A stretch of 64,000 nt of DNA from Novipirellula herctigrandis. GTDB taxonomy: Bacteria; Planctomycetota; Planctomycetia; Pirellulales; Pirellulaceae. Made by a program: the position numbers and the translations under genes. Position 1 is the first letter of the stretch. Each line of letters begins with the position of its first letter. This document shows positions 46,814 through 56,699 of the stretch, piece after piece. The DNA lies in assembly GCA_007859835.1 (NCBI GenBank), contig SJPJ01000001.1, positions 2,166,431 through 2,230,430 on the forward strand, written 5' to 3'. The notes beneath the pieces are model-generated. The model saw only the letters and a program-made list of their open reading frames with translations, was not told the origin of the DNA and ran no database searches.

Positions 46814-48304
46814 ATGCGATGTTGGACTTCACACCTGACAGGGTCGTCGCGTCTGTTTCTCGCGTTTCTGTTTTTTTGCGGAGGTGGATTGGTGTGTGCC
46901 GAGATGGTCACCGGCCCCTTGGCCCACCGTAAATCTTCGCTCACCGTTAGCGTAGAGGATGCCCAAGGAAATCCGCTTTCGCAGGCGACGATCAATGTTC
47001 GAATGACTCGCCACGCTTTTCAATTTGGAACCCAGGTAAAGGACAGGCTGTTTACGATTTCAGAGTCCGAGTTCAACGGACTGTCGGAAACGCAAAAACA
47101 GAACTTGCTTCCCAATTTGACCTCCATTGGTGTCGCTCGGTACACGCCCACATGGCAAGACACGGTGAATTACCGAACCACGGTGCTCGAACAATTCAAT
47201 CACATTGTTCCAACCAACGGGATGCAATGGACAGCTTACAACAACAGCGGGCCCAACAATCCGGATGCTGCTATCAACGTTGCGTACGCGAATGGTATGA
47301 CGGCAAAAGGGCACTCGGTCGTTTGGCAAAAAGATGGCTGGCCAACCCCTAACGAATTCCGATCAGCGAGCAGTCCAACCGCTCAAGGCTTTCACGACGC
47401 TTTGATCAACGATCGGTTAAGTTCAGGCGGAATCATGGCTCGCTACAGCAGCACCGGTGCAGGCCCCAACATCACGACATGGGATGTGCTGAACGAGCCT
47501 TTGCACGAAGATTACTACATGAATACTTTCGTTGATGCCGATATCTATCAGTCGAATGTTGAGGCGATGGCCGACTACTTTATTCGGGCCAAACAAATCA
47601 GACCCGATGCGATCCTGGTCATCAACGACTACAACATTCTAAGTTCGCAGAACGACAATAACGCCATCGCCTATCGCAACTTGATCAATGACCTACAAGC
47701 GGCGGGTGCCGAAATCGACCGGATCGGCGTTCAAGCTCATGTTGGGTTTACCAGTCTGTCGAAAGAGGCGATTGACCTTCGGCTCGATATCATTGCCGAA
47801 ACGGGACTCGCCATTGAAATCACCGAGTTCGACATCCGCGACGACGTCACCCCCGTTTCGGCCACCAGGCAAGCGGAAATATTCGAAGACATGTTGACTT
47901 CCGCTTTCGAGCACGAGTCAGTAATGGGATTCAACATGTGGGGCTTTTGGGACCCAGGACATTGGCGCGGCAATGGACCGCTGTTCGATGAAGACTGGGT
48001 CATCAAAGAGGAAGCGAGTCCCTGGTTCGATTTGGTCCAAGGTGAATGGAAACCAGAATTGTTCGACCTCACCCTGGATGGTCAAGGCCAATGGATGGCA
48101 CCCGAAGGCCTATTCAACGGGACCTACGAAATCGAAGCGATGCTGGACGGACAAATGGCTTCCGTTAGCGGCTTTCAATTGCTCGAGAATGGACAGATCA
48201 CCCTCCGCATGGCAACGGCGGTGCCCGAACCAAGCACACTAGCCTTGACCAGTCTCGTTTGCGGCATGTTATCGTGTCGACGGCACCGCAAGCGAAAAAA
48301 GTAA
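46814..48304 (+). CDS. GH10 endo-1,4-beta-xylanase with PEP-CTERM sorting tail
   Basis: Start 46814 gives the signal peptide (MRCWTSHLTGSSRLFLAFLFF); the frame is open 20 codons further upstream. The 496-aa protein has an N-terminal beta domain, then the GH10 barrel: KGHSVVW, acid/base Glu228 in WDVLNEP, nucleophile Glu338 in EITEFDIRD, and a late WGFWDPGHW segment. It ends with a PEP-CTERM signal (VPEPSTLALT, a hydrophobic stretch, then RRHRKRKK), recognised by an exosortase, so it is exported and anchored or released at the surface. It cleaves beta-1,4-xylan or related glycans. Confidence 0.92.
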   Translation: MRCWTSHLTGSSRLFLAFLFFCGGGLVCAEMVTGPLAHRKSSLTVSVEDAQGNPLSQATINVRMTRHAFQFGTQVKDRLFTISESEFNGLSETQKQNLLPNLTSIGVARYTPTWQDTVNYRTTVLEQFNHIVPTNGMQWTAYNNSGPNNPDAAINVAYANGMTAKGHSVVWQKDGWPTPNEFRSASSPTAQGFHDALINDRLSSGGIMARYSSTGAGPNITTWDVLNEPLHEDYYMNTFVDADIYQSNVEAMADYFIRAKQIRPDAILVINDYNILSSQNDNNAIAYRNLINDLQAAGAEIDRIGVQAHVGFTSLSKEAIDLRLDIIAETGLAIEITEFDIRDDVTPVSATRQAEIFEDMLTSAFEHESVMGFNMWGFWDPGHWRGNGPLFDEDWVIKEEASPWFDLVQGEWKPELFDLTLDGQGQWMAPEGLFNGTYEIEAMLDGQMASVSGFQLLENGQITLRMATAVPEPSTLALTSLVCGMLSCRRHRKRKK

Positions 48305-48670
48305 CACGCAACACAAAGCGACGCGTTGAACGCTATCGACGGGCAATTGCAAGTCAAAACAAAGTAGGATCACCACGCCGCAACGAACAAGGCCAACTGA
48401 ACAAAAGACAGAAACTATCCCACAAAGTCGCATCTCATCATTACAGAGCCGATCCTTATCGGCCCCTGACGCGATCAAGACGATTGAAAGACTGTTCGGA
48501 ATCGATATCGCCCAAAACACTGCAACCATTTGTCTCTGCGATCCGGACCACCATGCGAACTCACGAAGAACTTTCTGCGTCAGGCCCACTGCCATCAAGA
48601 CGGAATCGTATAAACTCACCATCACCAACATCGCTGCCCTCTAGCGATGTCACGCTCTCGCAGGACAGGT
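48305..48670. other. Intergenic region after the xylanase
   Basis: Open frames exist on both strands but show no conserved character, signal or ribosome binding site. No terminator was found after the xylanase. Confidence 0.5.
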
Positions 48671-49330
48671 ATGAAAATCTGGTTCATTTCTGACACTCAC
48701 AATCTACATCGGGAATTGACAGTTCCTGATGTCGATGCCGTGATCCACTGTGGCGATGAGTCGACGCATGGAAATGCTTGGTTGAATGAACCCGAAGCGA
48801 GAGACTTCTTCAATTGGTTCTCCGGATTGGAGATCGAAACGAAAGTGTTTGTTCCAGGGAATCACTCGACCGCAGTGGAACAAGGACTGATTAGTCCCGA
48901 GGAGTATCCCGATGTTCGGTTCTTGATCCATGACATGATTCAGCGGAATAGTTTGAAGATCTTTGGTTCGCCCTACACGCCTCGTTTCCACGATTGGGCG
49001 TACATGAAGAAGCGAACGCGGTTGGATGTCGTTTGGCAATCGGTTCCCAAGGATGTGGACATTCTCGTCACGCATGGTCCGCCGAAAGGCGTCTTGGATC
49101 TAACGCACGACGTTGAATCGAAGGCACTCGTTCAGGTCGGCTGTGCTGCTTTGCGCCGACACGTTGATGAACGGATCAATCCAAAGATTCACGCCTTTGG
49201 GCATTTGCACGACGAGAAAGGCATCAGCAACTACGGCATGTTTACACGCGGCGCGACTCAGTTCATCAACTGCTCGTGCTGTAACCTTGCCGTAAAATTG
49301 AAGAACAACGGATTCGTCGTCGAGGTTTAA
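48671..49330 (+). CDS. Metallophosphoesterase (calcineurin-like)
   Basis: This 219-aa protein shows the full metallophosphoesterase set: SDTHN (Asp8, His10), HCGDE, PGNHS, THGPP and FGHLH. An AGGACAGG site lies before the ATG. Substrates of such small cytoplasmic members range from cyclic nucleotides to phosphoesters and cannot be told here. A GNAT gene starts one base after its stop, so the two are co-transcribed. Confidence 0.9.
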   Translation: MKIWFISDTHNLHRELTVPDVDAVIHCGDESTHGNAWLNEPEARDFFNWFSGLEIETKVFVPGNHSTAVEQGLISPEEYPDVRFLIHDMIQRNSLKIFGSPYTPRFHDWAYMKKRTRLDVVWQSVPKDVDILVTHGPPKGVLDLTHDVESKALVQVGCAALRRHVDERINPKIHAFGHLHDEKGISNYGMFTRGATQFINCSCCNLAVKLKNNGFVVEV

Positions 49331-49331
49331 A

Positions 49332-49751
49332 ATGAGCAAGCAGATACACTTTGCGGTCGAAGCGAATGTTGCGCCAACAGAGTTCATTGCTGTGCTCCGT
49401 CGTTCGACATTAGCTGAGCGGCGACCGGTCGATGATGCGGCACGCATTGCGAAGATGCTGTCGGGCGCGGACGTTGTCGTAACAGCGAGGAATGAAGCGG
49501 GGTTGCTTGTCGGTGTGGCACGGGCAATCACCGACTTTGCGTATTGCACGTATCTGTCGGATTTGGCTGTCGACGTGACTTTCCAAGGCAATGGTATCGG
49601 CCGCGAGCTGATCCGATTGGTTCATCAAAAAGCGGGATTGGACACGCGGTTGATCCTGCTCGCAGCGCCGGCCGCGCAAACATATTATCCCCACATTGGA
49701 ATGAACCAGCACGAGTCCTGCTGGTCAATTCTTCCACAGGACACGCGCTAA
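49332..49751 (+). CDS. GNAT-family N-acetyltransferase
   Basis: This 139-aa protein has the GNAT core: [22 protein letters not shown] (strands 2-4) and the acetyl-CoA loop [17 protein letters not shown] (motif A, Q-x-x-G-x-G). The residues after it ([14 protein letters not shown]) are typical of small bacterial members of unknown substrate. It begins one base after the phosphoesterase stop codon. Confidence 0.9.
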   Translation: MSKQIHFAVEANVAPTEFIAVLRRSTLAERRPVDDAARIAKMLSGADVVVTARNEAGLLVGVARAITDFAYCTYLSDLAVDVTFQGNGIGRELIRLVHQKAGLDTRLILLAAPAAQTYYPHIGMNQHESCWSILPQDTR

Positions 49752-49765
49752 AAGACACGGCTCAT

Positions 49766-50161
49766 TCAGGAATTCCACCAAGTGATGGAAAGTTGTAGTG
49801 CCGTGGCGATGGATACCCAAACGAGGTATGGCACCTGTGCCCACGCGACCCAGCGGTGATGTCTCCAAACGAAGAACATCATCACCGGAATGGTGATCAG
49901 GACCATCAGAATGTCTGCTGCGGCGAGCGGCAGGTTTCGCAGGCCAAACTGAATCGGTGTGAACAGGATGTTTGCAATCAAGTTGATCGCGAACGGAATG
50001 CAGACTTGCCACGGCAGTTTCCTGCGAATGGCTTGTACAAAAACATAGCCGAAACTGACCAGGATAATTGGATACAGAATCTGCCAAATCAACGCGATCG
50101 TGGTCGGCTCGGGAGTCCAAGCCGGTTTGATTAGACCGTCGTACCATTCTCGCCAATGCAT
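49766..50161 (-). CDS. tspO: TspO/MBR-family membrane protein
   Basis: Start 50161 is chosen because it comes four bases after the nitroreductase stop with a GGGGGCTAGCGAG region; a longer frame would overlap that gene. The 131-aa product has about five membrane helices and the aromatic-rich marks of the family: EWYDGLIKPAWTPEP, ALIWQILYPII, NLIANILFTPIQFG, YLVWVSIATALQL. TspO binds tetrapyrroles and similar ligands. The pairing with a nitroreductase suggests a joint stress or flavin/tetrapyrrole function but is only positional evidence. Confidence 0.88.
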   Translation of the reverse strand: MHWREWYDGLIKPAWTPEPTTIALIWQILYPIILVSFGYVFVQAIRRKLPWQVCIPFAINLIANILFTPIQFGLRNLPLAAADILMVLITIPVMMFFVWRHHRWVAWAQVPYLVWVSIATALQLSITWWNS

Positions 50162-50165
50162 CTCG

Positions 50166-50777
50166 CTAGCCCCCGAAGCCATTTTCGATCACGACTTCAT
50201 CAAGGGCAAGTTGGCCGGGCTTCGGCCAAGCATCTTTTGTTCCTTTTCCAATGGCAACCATTGGGCCCATGACATGGTCGTCAGGAAGATTGACAAGCTT
50301 GGCGACGGCTTCGATATCGAAACCGATCATAGGACACGATTGGTACCCCATGCCTTGGGCCGCCAGCATCAACGTTTGCATCGCCATGCCAATCGACCGC
50401 TGAGCCTCATCACGCTGCAACCATTCGCGGCCTTCATGGAATGGTCCCATCCAACCAACAAGCAGGTCGGCAACTTCCTGGGGAGCGTTTACCCAATAGC
50501 GTTCGGGCGATTTCTGCCAAGCCTTCATGTCAGCAGTGAACAGCACCAGCAACGAAGCGTCGGTCATCTGTGCCTGATCGTTTCCATACTCCTTGCGAAT
50601 TTTTGTTCGCAGGTCCGAGTCGCGAAGGATTACAAAACGCCAGTGCTGGATGTTGAAACTGGTCGGAGCCTGAATCGTCGTTTCTAGCAACTCCTTTTCT
50701 TCGGCGTCGGTCAGTTTGTGATCGGCGTCAAAATGTTTGATCGCGCGGCGTGCATGGATGGCTTCTTTTACTTGCAC
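50166..50777 (-). CDS. Nitroreductase-family FMN oxidoreductase
   Basis: This 203-aa protein has the N-terminal FMN-binding block IHARRAIKHFD, the PTSFNIQHWRFV segment, the interior AAQGMGYQSCPMIGFD and the closing MVAIGKG. It reduces nitro compounds, quinones or enones with NAD(P)H. The next gene on the strand, tspO, starts four bases after its stop. Confidence 0.92.
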   Translation of the reverse strand: MQVKEAIHARRAIKHFDADHKLTDAEEKELLETTIQAPTSFNIQHWRFVILRDSDLRTKIRKEYGNDQAQMTDASLLVLFTADMKAWQKSPERYWVNAPQEVADLLVGWMGPFHEGREWLQRDEAQRSIGMAMQTLMLAAQGMGYQSCPMIGFDIEAVAKLVNLPDDHVMGPMVAIGKGTKDAWPKPGQLALDEVVIENGFGG

Positions 50778-51053
50778 CTTAGGTTCCTGATGTTTGAATG
50801 GAGAGATCGATGGTATTGGCCACTTCCAAGGTCATCCTTGAATGTTGACTAGAATAGGCGCGGAAAATCCTGCTGGCTCTACAGCGTACAGGCCCTAAAA
50901 GATCGGAGACGCACGTGACACTGCAACTGACGGCAACGCCTAACGATACCACGGCACGTCGACAGCACTTTTTGAAAGTCCACTGCACACTATAGCAAGG
51001 CGTCTATCACCGTGCGAGAAACCCGCAGATCGAAGCCAACGAGTACCTTGACG

Positions 51054-52790
51054 TTATTTGCTAAATTCATCGGAATCAAAATCCGCGAGACGTCGACTTA
51101 CTTTCTCTCGCATTTTCGCAATACTCTGTTCTTTCCAACTTGGTGGATAAGGCAGTTCGTCGATTGCTAATCCCATGCGTGCCATGGCGACCCGCCATGC
51201 GAACGCGTCGTTGGCGCTATTGGTGATCGGTGAACGCTTTTGCTCAAACAGCGATTGAATGGTTGGCAATGCCTCTTTTCCGTCCGCGCCAAGTCGTGTA
51301 AACCCGCGACAGACCACATCGATCGTGGGCCTTCGCATGTACCAATGTGTCATCGTTGTTACGGCGTGTTGCAGGATCATCAACAACGGCTCGACACCGG
51401 ACTTCCCCAAATCCGCTAGCCGCTCTACGAACGGTAAGGCATCCTTGCGAAGTGTCGGATCGTTGATGATCTGCCACTCTTGTTCGGTCATGTCGGCAAA
51501 AGTACCCGCTGGCATCTTGGACAACAGATAGGCAAAGTGGCCCCGGTCTGTCGCATTGGTTTCCGGGGCGATGATCCGCTGCACAAGAATCGAGCGAAAT
51601 TCTAATGGCGTCTTCTTTGGATACACGTGTCGCAGCGCTTCACCTACATTTTGGATCCGAAGATCGCCAACAACCCGATGAACGAGTACGGCGTCCTCGT
51701 CGGATAGTGCTCTGTTGTCTATTCCGCTAAGCCAGGGCACAGCCAACGCGAGTTCAGGAGGGCTACCTTCGAGATTGTCCAGGGCAGCTTGGAGAAGTTG
51801 CTTCACCTGCTGCGGCGCTTCGCCGGACGGCGTGTGGCGAATTCCGGATAGGTGCTGGATCAATTCGGTGACTGGATTAAATCTCTCGTATCGTTTTCCG
51901 GTCGAAAACAACTTGCGACCGATGGCGAAGTGAGAGTTGCTGAGGTTCGCCTGAAACGTAATATAGAAAGGTGCTTGTACTACGGCATGCTTGATCAACG
52001 ACCGGCGAAAGAGCATCACGCCTGCTTTATCCAGCACTTCGACGCGTTGAACGCTCGGCTGTGACTTTTCACGAAGGTGGGTAATGGCGATGGTCATATC
52101 CGGCACGGGAGCCGTATCGCTGGCCAGCAGAGTTTCGCGAGTCGCAAGCCTAAGATTCCATTCCGCCGCGAGCTGTTCTCGTCTAGCTTGATTAAACTCA
52201 TGAAACGACACTCCATTCAAATCGCGATTCACTTTGGCCGGATATTGATGAAAAATATCTTCCGGCTTGGTGGGAGCCAGCCCTGTGTCGGAAACGCTGC
52301 CACGCGGCACGAGCTGCCAATTCGTAACCTGTTGTAGATCCTTGCCTTTGGCTAGCGTGACGCTTTTGACTCCTGGTGTCAGCAGCAGAGCCGCACAAAG
52401 GTGATCACATTCCTTTTCTTGATCACGTTTCCAGTGACTGATATCACGACGTTCCAAGCGAACATGTCCAAGCAGCTTTAGCGGCGTCGCACTAACCACG
52501 TCCTCTTGAATCAACGCTCGATACTCACGTTCACCCATCATTTGAAAGGGCCACGCGACCAAATAGCCGAGCACGCCGGCAGCAAAGAGTGCAAAAGAAG
52601 TCGCCGTCACGCCCGTGCCGTACGGAAGGATCGAGCGAATTGCGGTTGCTGCGGCAAGGTAGACAAAAACGGTGGGGGCCATCATCAAGACGATCCCTGG
52701 CACGATCAGCAAGAAACTGAGCAGTACCAAATCCGGCATGGCCAAGGCGATCAGGGCGAAAACGCCCACAATGATTGTCAGTATGAACAT
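51054..52790 (-). CDS. Membrane protein of unknown function
   Basis: This 578-aa protein has three or so N-terminal membrane helices (about residues 2-50 and 62-82: MFILTIIVGVFALIALAM, LLSFLLIVPGIVLMM, ALFAAGVLGYLVAWPF) and a large soluble remainder. The C-terminal half is helical, with weak HEAT-like spacing (EPLLMILQHAVTTM, EALPTIQSLFEQ). No family or catalytic motif was recognised. It is isolated, with 276 bp before and about 600 bp after it. It may be an envelope scaffold, but this is a guess. Confidence 0.75.
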   Translation of the reverse strand: MFILTIIVGVFALIALAMPDLVLLSFLLIVPGIVLMMAPTVFVYLAAATAIRSILPYGTGVTATSFALFAAGVLGYLVAWPFQMMGEREYRALIQEDVVSATPLKLLGHVRLERRDISHWKRDQEKECDHLCAALLLTPGVKSVTLAKGKDLQQVTNWQLVPRGSVSDTGLAPTKPEDIFHQYPAKVNRDLNGVSFHEFNQARREQLAAEWNLRLATRETLLASDTAPVPDMTIAITHLREKSQPSVQRVEVLDKAGVMLFRRSLIKHAVVQAPFYITFQANLSNSHFAIGRKLFSTGKRYERFNPVTELIQHLSGIRHTPSGEAPQQVKQLLQAALDNLEGSPPELALAVPWLSGIDNRALSDEDAVLVHRVVGDLRIQNVGEALRHVYPKKTPLEFRSILVQRIIAPETNATDRGHFAYLLSKMPAGTFADMTEQEWQIINDPTLRKDALPFVERLADLGKSGVEPLLMILQHAVTTMTHWYMRRPTIDVVCRGFTRLGADGKEALPTIQSLFEQKRSPITNSANDAFAWRVAMARMGLAIDELPYPPSWKEQSIAKMREKVSRRLADFDSDEFSK

Positions 52791-53399
52791 GCAGAACCTC
52801 TCTAAGTAAAGCTACCTAGGAAACCTAGGATTCATTTTCCGAGTAACCGTCAAGAAAGAGGTGATTGGAAGCCAAAGAAGCCGCCAAAGTCAGTCTCGGG
52901 AATCCGCCGTTTCTGTTTGTGCGGGTTATAAGCGTTGACACGACGATGTTGTGTCTAAAGACATACTTACCGAAACGAACGTTTGCGAAGCAAATGACAC
53001 GTCACCCAGAGAGTCTGAAATTGGTACCTCCTCGATAATCTGCCTTCTTTTCTTGCGGAAACTTTCTATTCCTGCACGCTGTTGCGTCTGCGGAGAAGTC
53101 TGGATTGGGTTGGCCGTCGGTGATGTGGAACGAAGCAGACCTAGCCCGATACGAGTCGTTGGAATCAAAAATGGTTTATGTGAAGTCGATGCACTCACCG
53201 CGCGCAACAACTTTCTGATTCGAAGAAGGGCCGGTTTGCGCACGCCTCAAAACATCCGTTGAATGACAACTGGAAACTTGTGAAACGAGATCGCAAGTAC
53301 TCTCGTGGCAATACGAGTGAAAACAATTCGCTTTTCAATGTGATTGACTTTTTCCGATTGGAGCCCCATGGTTAACGCCCAATTGCTTGTTTTCAACTG
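52791..53399. other. Intergenic region upstream of the MFS gene
   Basis: The stretch holds a small CCTAGG-AAA-CCTAGG repeat near 52813-52830 and competing open frames on both strands at 52926-53262, neither with a ribosome binding site or a recognisable protein. Nothing else is evident. Confidence 0.5.
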
Positions 53400-54683
53400 G
53401 TGCAGAACGTGCAACACTTCCATCGAAAATTGTCGGCTGCTGATCGAACGATTGCGATGTTTGCGCTCATTGTGGCGGGCGAAGCCGTCTTCTTTCTACC
53501 GTTTGTGCTTCCTCGCATCTTCCGTCCGACACTGTTGGAGGTATTTCACCTAACCAACGTTCAGTTGGGGATCGCCTTCTCGGTTTACGGCATGGTTGCC
53601 ATGTTGGCGTACTTCCCAGGCGGGCCAATCGCAGATCGGTTTTCGGCTCGGAAACTAATGTCTTTTGCGTTGGTCGCAACGTCTATCGGCGGGTTTGCGT
53701 TGGCAACGCTACCTTCCTTGGCGGGGCTAAAAGTGCTGTATGGTTTTTGGGGTATCACCACAATTCTATTGTTTTGGGCACCGCTGATTCGAGCTACGCG
53801 TGCTTGGGGCGGGACCAAGCTACCGGGTCGCGCATTTGGAATACTCGACGGAGGACGTGGGTTGGTTGCTGCTGCCATTGGCAGCGGGGCGGTTGTACTA
53901 TTCTCCTTCTTCTTGCCGGCCGAAGTCCAAAATGCATCGTTCGACCAGCGGGCAGACGCGTTCCGCCAGGTAATCATTCTGTTTTCGGGGATCACGTTTG
54001 CTGCGGCCGGACTTGTGTGGTTTGCTTTACCTCCGCCGAACGAACCGTCCGATGACTCACCGAATAGGTACGAACCGGGCGGAGTGGGACGTGTATTGCG
54101 AATGCCAACAGTCTGGCTTCAAGCAATCGTCGTGGTTTGCGCGTACATCGGCTACAAGGGTTTAGACGATGTCTCGCTATACGCACACGAAGTCTTGGAG
54201 TTTGACGAAGTTCAGGCTGCCCACGTCGGCACACTTTCGATGTGGGTTCGGCCTTTCGCGGCGATCGCTGCGGGTCTGATGGCCGATCGCTTTGGCGTTG
54301 CCCGGATGACGATGTTGAGTCTACTGGTGTTCGGAATTGGCAGCGCCGTGATCGCTGCGGGAGCGTTTCGCCCCGGCATCACCGCGTTCTTCTTTATCAC
54401 ATTGATCGCCACCAGTGCCGCTGTATTTGCTTTGCGCGGCCTGTACTATGCAATGATGGAGGCAGGACGCGTGCCTTTTGGAGATACGGGTAGCGCGGTG
54501 GGCATCGTTTCCGTCGTCGGATACACACCCGACGTCTTCATGGGACCGTTGATGGGAATCCTGCTGGATCGATGGCCCGGTGAACTCGGGCACCAATACG
54601 TCTTTACCGTACTCACTTTGTCCGCAATGGTCGGCCTGGCAGCATCAATCTCTTTCTGGCATATCGTGCGTCGCCCCACGTGA
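53400..54683 (+). CDS. Major facilitator superfamily transporter
   Basis: This 427-aa protein starts at GTG 53400 and has about twelve membrane helices, the MFS loop motif GPIADRFSARKLMS after helix 2 and its second-half copy GLMADRFGVARMT. The closing part (SAVGIVSVVGYTPDVFMGPL) resembles sugar-phosphate and anion MFS carriers. No adjacent catabolic gene identifies the substrate. Confidence 0.88.
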   Translation: MQNVQHFHRKLSAADRTIAMFALIVAGEAVFFLPFVLPRIFRPTLLEVFHLTNVQLGIAFSVYGMVAMLAYFPGGPIADRFSARKLMSFALVATSIGGFALATLPSLAGLKVLYGFWGITTILLFWAPLIRATRAWGGTKLPGRAFGILDGGRGLVAAAIGSGAVVLFSFFLPAEVQNASFDQRADAFRQVIILFSGITFAAAGLVWFALPPPNEPSDDSPNRYEPGGVGRVLRMPTVWLQAIVVVCAYIGYKGLDDVSLYAHEVLEFDEVQAAHVGTLSMWVRPFAAIAAGLMADRFGVARMTMLSLLVFGIGSAVIAAGAFRPGITAFFFITLIATSAAVFALRGLYYAMMEAGRVPFGDTGSAVGIVSVVGYTPDVFMGPLMGILLDRWPGELGHQYVFTVLTLSAMVGLAASISFWHIVRRPT

Positions 54684-54747
54684 AAGTCAATCGCGAGGCT
54701 GCTTAGGTTACGCTTCAAGACCTAAGCGTACGGTATAAAGACAAGGC

Positions 54748-55527
54748 TCATTCTTCGATGCCGTGCTTTTCAAGAAAGTCCTCGGGGATCGACGCGGTCA
54801 TGCGTCCCACCAAGGCGTAGTAGAACAGTTGTGTGCCCTCCATCGAGAGACGGTGCCGATAGAGCTCGAGATGATAGACATCAAGGTATTTCGAGAAAAT
54901 CAATTCGCGGACAAGACGTGAAAATCCGCCTTGCTCATTATGATCAAGAAAGGAATGCTTGATATTGAAAGCCAGCCAACCATCGGTTCGCACCAACTTC
55001 ATCGCATTGAAGAAAGCTCGTGGGGGAATGTCGCCAAAACCGAGAGCAGCAACGCAAGTTAAACAATCAAAACGCCATTCGCGGAGTTGCTCGAGCTTGT
55101 CGGGATCGAGGTTCACTAGGTCGGCGACATAGTAATCGTCGTAGACCGTGGATCGGTCCCGGTACGCAGCGTCACGGGCTTCCGGAATAATGTCCGCACC
55201 CACCAACCGGGCAACACCATTTCGCTTGAGCACTTCGCCCATCATCCCATTGCCAGCACCCAAATCGAGCACACGCAATTCGCTAATCGGTTCGCGGACG
55301 GTCTCGAGAGCGCGCTGCAGCAGGTCGGCTACTTTTTCCGGAGACGTGCAGCGAAGCCGTTCGTAAAAAAGCTGTTCGTACAAGCCGGGCCGCTTGTAAA
55401 TTTCGTCGTAATCGTGAAATCGCAGACGCTTCGATTCACCATCCTCGACAAGAGTAAAGAAGACTTCATCTTGCTCAAGCTTCTCGGAATCGGCTGGCGG
55501 AAACTGTATTCGGTAGCGGTGTAACAT
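54748..55527 (-). CDS. Class I SAM-dependent methyltransferase
   Basis: The start at 55527 (MLHRYRIQFPPADSEK) avoids an upstream stretch with no support. The 259-aa protein has motif I VLDLGAGNGMMGE, the acidic residue of motif II in VGADIIPEA, and VAALGFGDIPPRAFFNAMKLV as post-motif. The N-terminal KRLRFHDYDEIYKRPGLYEQLFYERL helix is common in methyltransferases of this type. The substrate is unknown and no partner gene is adjacent. Confidence 0.88.
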   Translation of the reverse strand: MLHRYRIQFPPADSEKLEQDEVFFTLVEDGESKRLRFHDYDEIYKRPGLYEQLFYERLRCTSPEKVADLLQRALETVREPISELRVLDLGAGNGMMGEVLKRNGVARLVGADIIPEARDAAYRDRSTVYDDYYVADLVNLDPDKLEQLREWRFDCLTCVAALGFGDIPPRAFFNAMKLVRTDGWLAFNIKHSFLDHNEQGGFSRLVRELIFSKYLDVYHLELYRHRLSMEGTQLFYYALVGRMTASIPEDFLEKHGIEE

Positions 55528-55980
55528 AATGACACAAGCTATCGGAATCCAGTGAGCAGACATAGCCCCAGCAAATCTTCAACTCTCGTCACTGTTCCGT
55601 TGATACGCTAAGATCAAGCGTGGCAAGGTTGAGATAGCGGCGTAAAGGCAACGCGAGCGTTCATTTCGGATCCGATCACTGGAATGCTGCCATTCGTTGT
55701 CGCCGCACCAATCACAATAGAATTTGCCGTGTGTGGCTTTGCTTATATATGGCAGCATGATGACGCACGAACCTATCGAACATTGAATGTGCGCAGCGAT
55801 CAAAGCGGATTGCCAGCGGTGACAATTATTATGATTGCGATCTTCCCGTAGTGCTCATCGAAACCACATCGGGCGAAGCTAGCACCGACCCCAAAGCGTT
55901 CTGACGGATCTCGCCTTTCAAGTCACCAGCCATGGGATCAGGGCAAGCGGTGGACTGTCGTCCTTCTTAGCCCTCAAATT
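55528..55980. other. Intergenic region between the methyltransferase and MarR genes
   Basis: A minus-strand frame at 55579-55803 contains a CDWCGD string but no start support or conserved character. No repeat or palindrome was found. Confidence 0.5.
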
Positions 55981-56433
55981 CTAAGCATCCTTCTTTGATT
56001 CCATCGCTATCAAGTTGTCCTTCATTTGCCCCATGGCTTTCAAGCCGATCGCCCATTCTTCGGCGGTCAATCCACGTTTCAGACTTTGCCGAAGCGCTTT
56101 GGCATGGGGCAGTAGCCTATTGATTTGCCGAGTCCCCTTGGACGTTGGATAGATCAAAAATGCGCGGCCGTCACTTGGATCCGGCTCTCGTCGCACAAGC
56201 CCTTTTGCGACCAACCCGTCTAACTGACGCGTGATCGTCGTCTTGTCACGCAACATGATTCCAGCAAACTCTCCGCGCCGTAGTGGCTTCCCAGACTCAA
56301 CCAAAACCATCAGCAAGGCGGATTCTTCAGCCGAAAGTTCAGAATTGTTGTCCGCCAGTAGATCTTCGATTCGCAACCGAAACAGATAGGCCAGGCGACT
56401 GATCAGAAATCCAGGTCGTTCGTGGTTCGTCAT
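55981..56433 (-). CDS. MarR-family transcriptional regulator
   Basis: This 150-aa winged-helix protein has the MarR DNA-binding core (RGEFAGIMLRDKTTITRQLDGLVAKGLV and the wing RREPDPSDGRAFLIYPT). It is divergent from the alkylsulfatase-type gene, with 266 bp between start codons. Two palindromes at 56504-56539 lie in that gap and are its likely sites, giving autoregulation and control of the target. Confidence 0.92.
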   Translation of the reverse strand: MTNHERPGFLISRLAYLFRLRIEDLLADNNSELSAEESALLMVLVESGKPLRRGEFAGIMLRDKTTITRQLDGLVAKGLVRREPDPSDGRAFLIYPTSKGTRQINRLLPHAKALRQSLKRGLTAEEWAIGLKAMGQMKDNLIAMESKKDA

Positions 56434-56503
56434 AAGAACTCTCGATCAAAAACAAGAAGGCAAAAATCAGCACAAAACACTCTGCGAGAATTGACGCCCC
56501 GAT

Positions 56504-56520
56504 GAGTGTACCATACACTC
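56504..56520. promoter_or_regulatory. Palindromic operator 1 (MarR-type)
   Basis: GAGTGTA-N3-TACACTC is a perfect 7+3+7 palindrome of 17 bp, 71 bases before the MarR start codon. It shares the GTGTA-N3-TACAC core with operator 2. The size and symmetry fit a MarR dimer site. Confidence 0.7.
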
Positions 56521-56526
56521 ACTTGC

Positions 56527-56539
56527 GTGTACGGTACAC
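56527..56539. promoter_or_regulatory. Palindromic operator 2 (MarR-type)
   Basis: GTGTA-N3-TACAC is a perfect 5+3+5 palindrome with the same half-sites as operator 1. The centres of the two sites are 21 bp apart, two helical turns, so two dimers would bind on the same face of the DNA. Confidence 0.7.
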
Positions 56540-56699
56540 CCAACACCAAAACGTTTACGGAAGTCGAGCTGGACCTGCACTCGGAACGGGCTACACGGCG
56601 GGTTGCTACCGCAATGGTATCCGCCGCTGCGACCCACCTTCGGCAGGTCGTCAACTCGGTGAACGTGGACGCGATGCCCCCAAAAAAGGAAACCAGAAG

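Noticed and set aside
48259-48693. 144-codon plus-strand frame after the xylanase
   Set aside because: Highly basic, low-complexity translation overlapping the xylanase end and the phosphoesterase start; no supporting site.
52926-53262. Overlapping open frames of about 100 codons on both strands
   Set aside because: Both are chance-like, with no start signal or recognisable protein feature.
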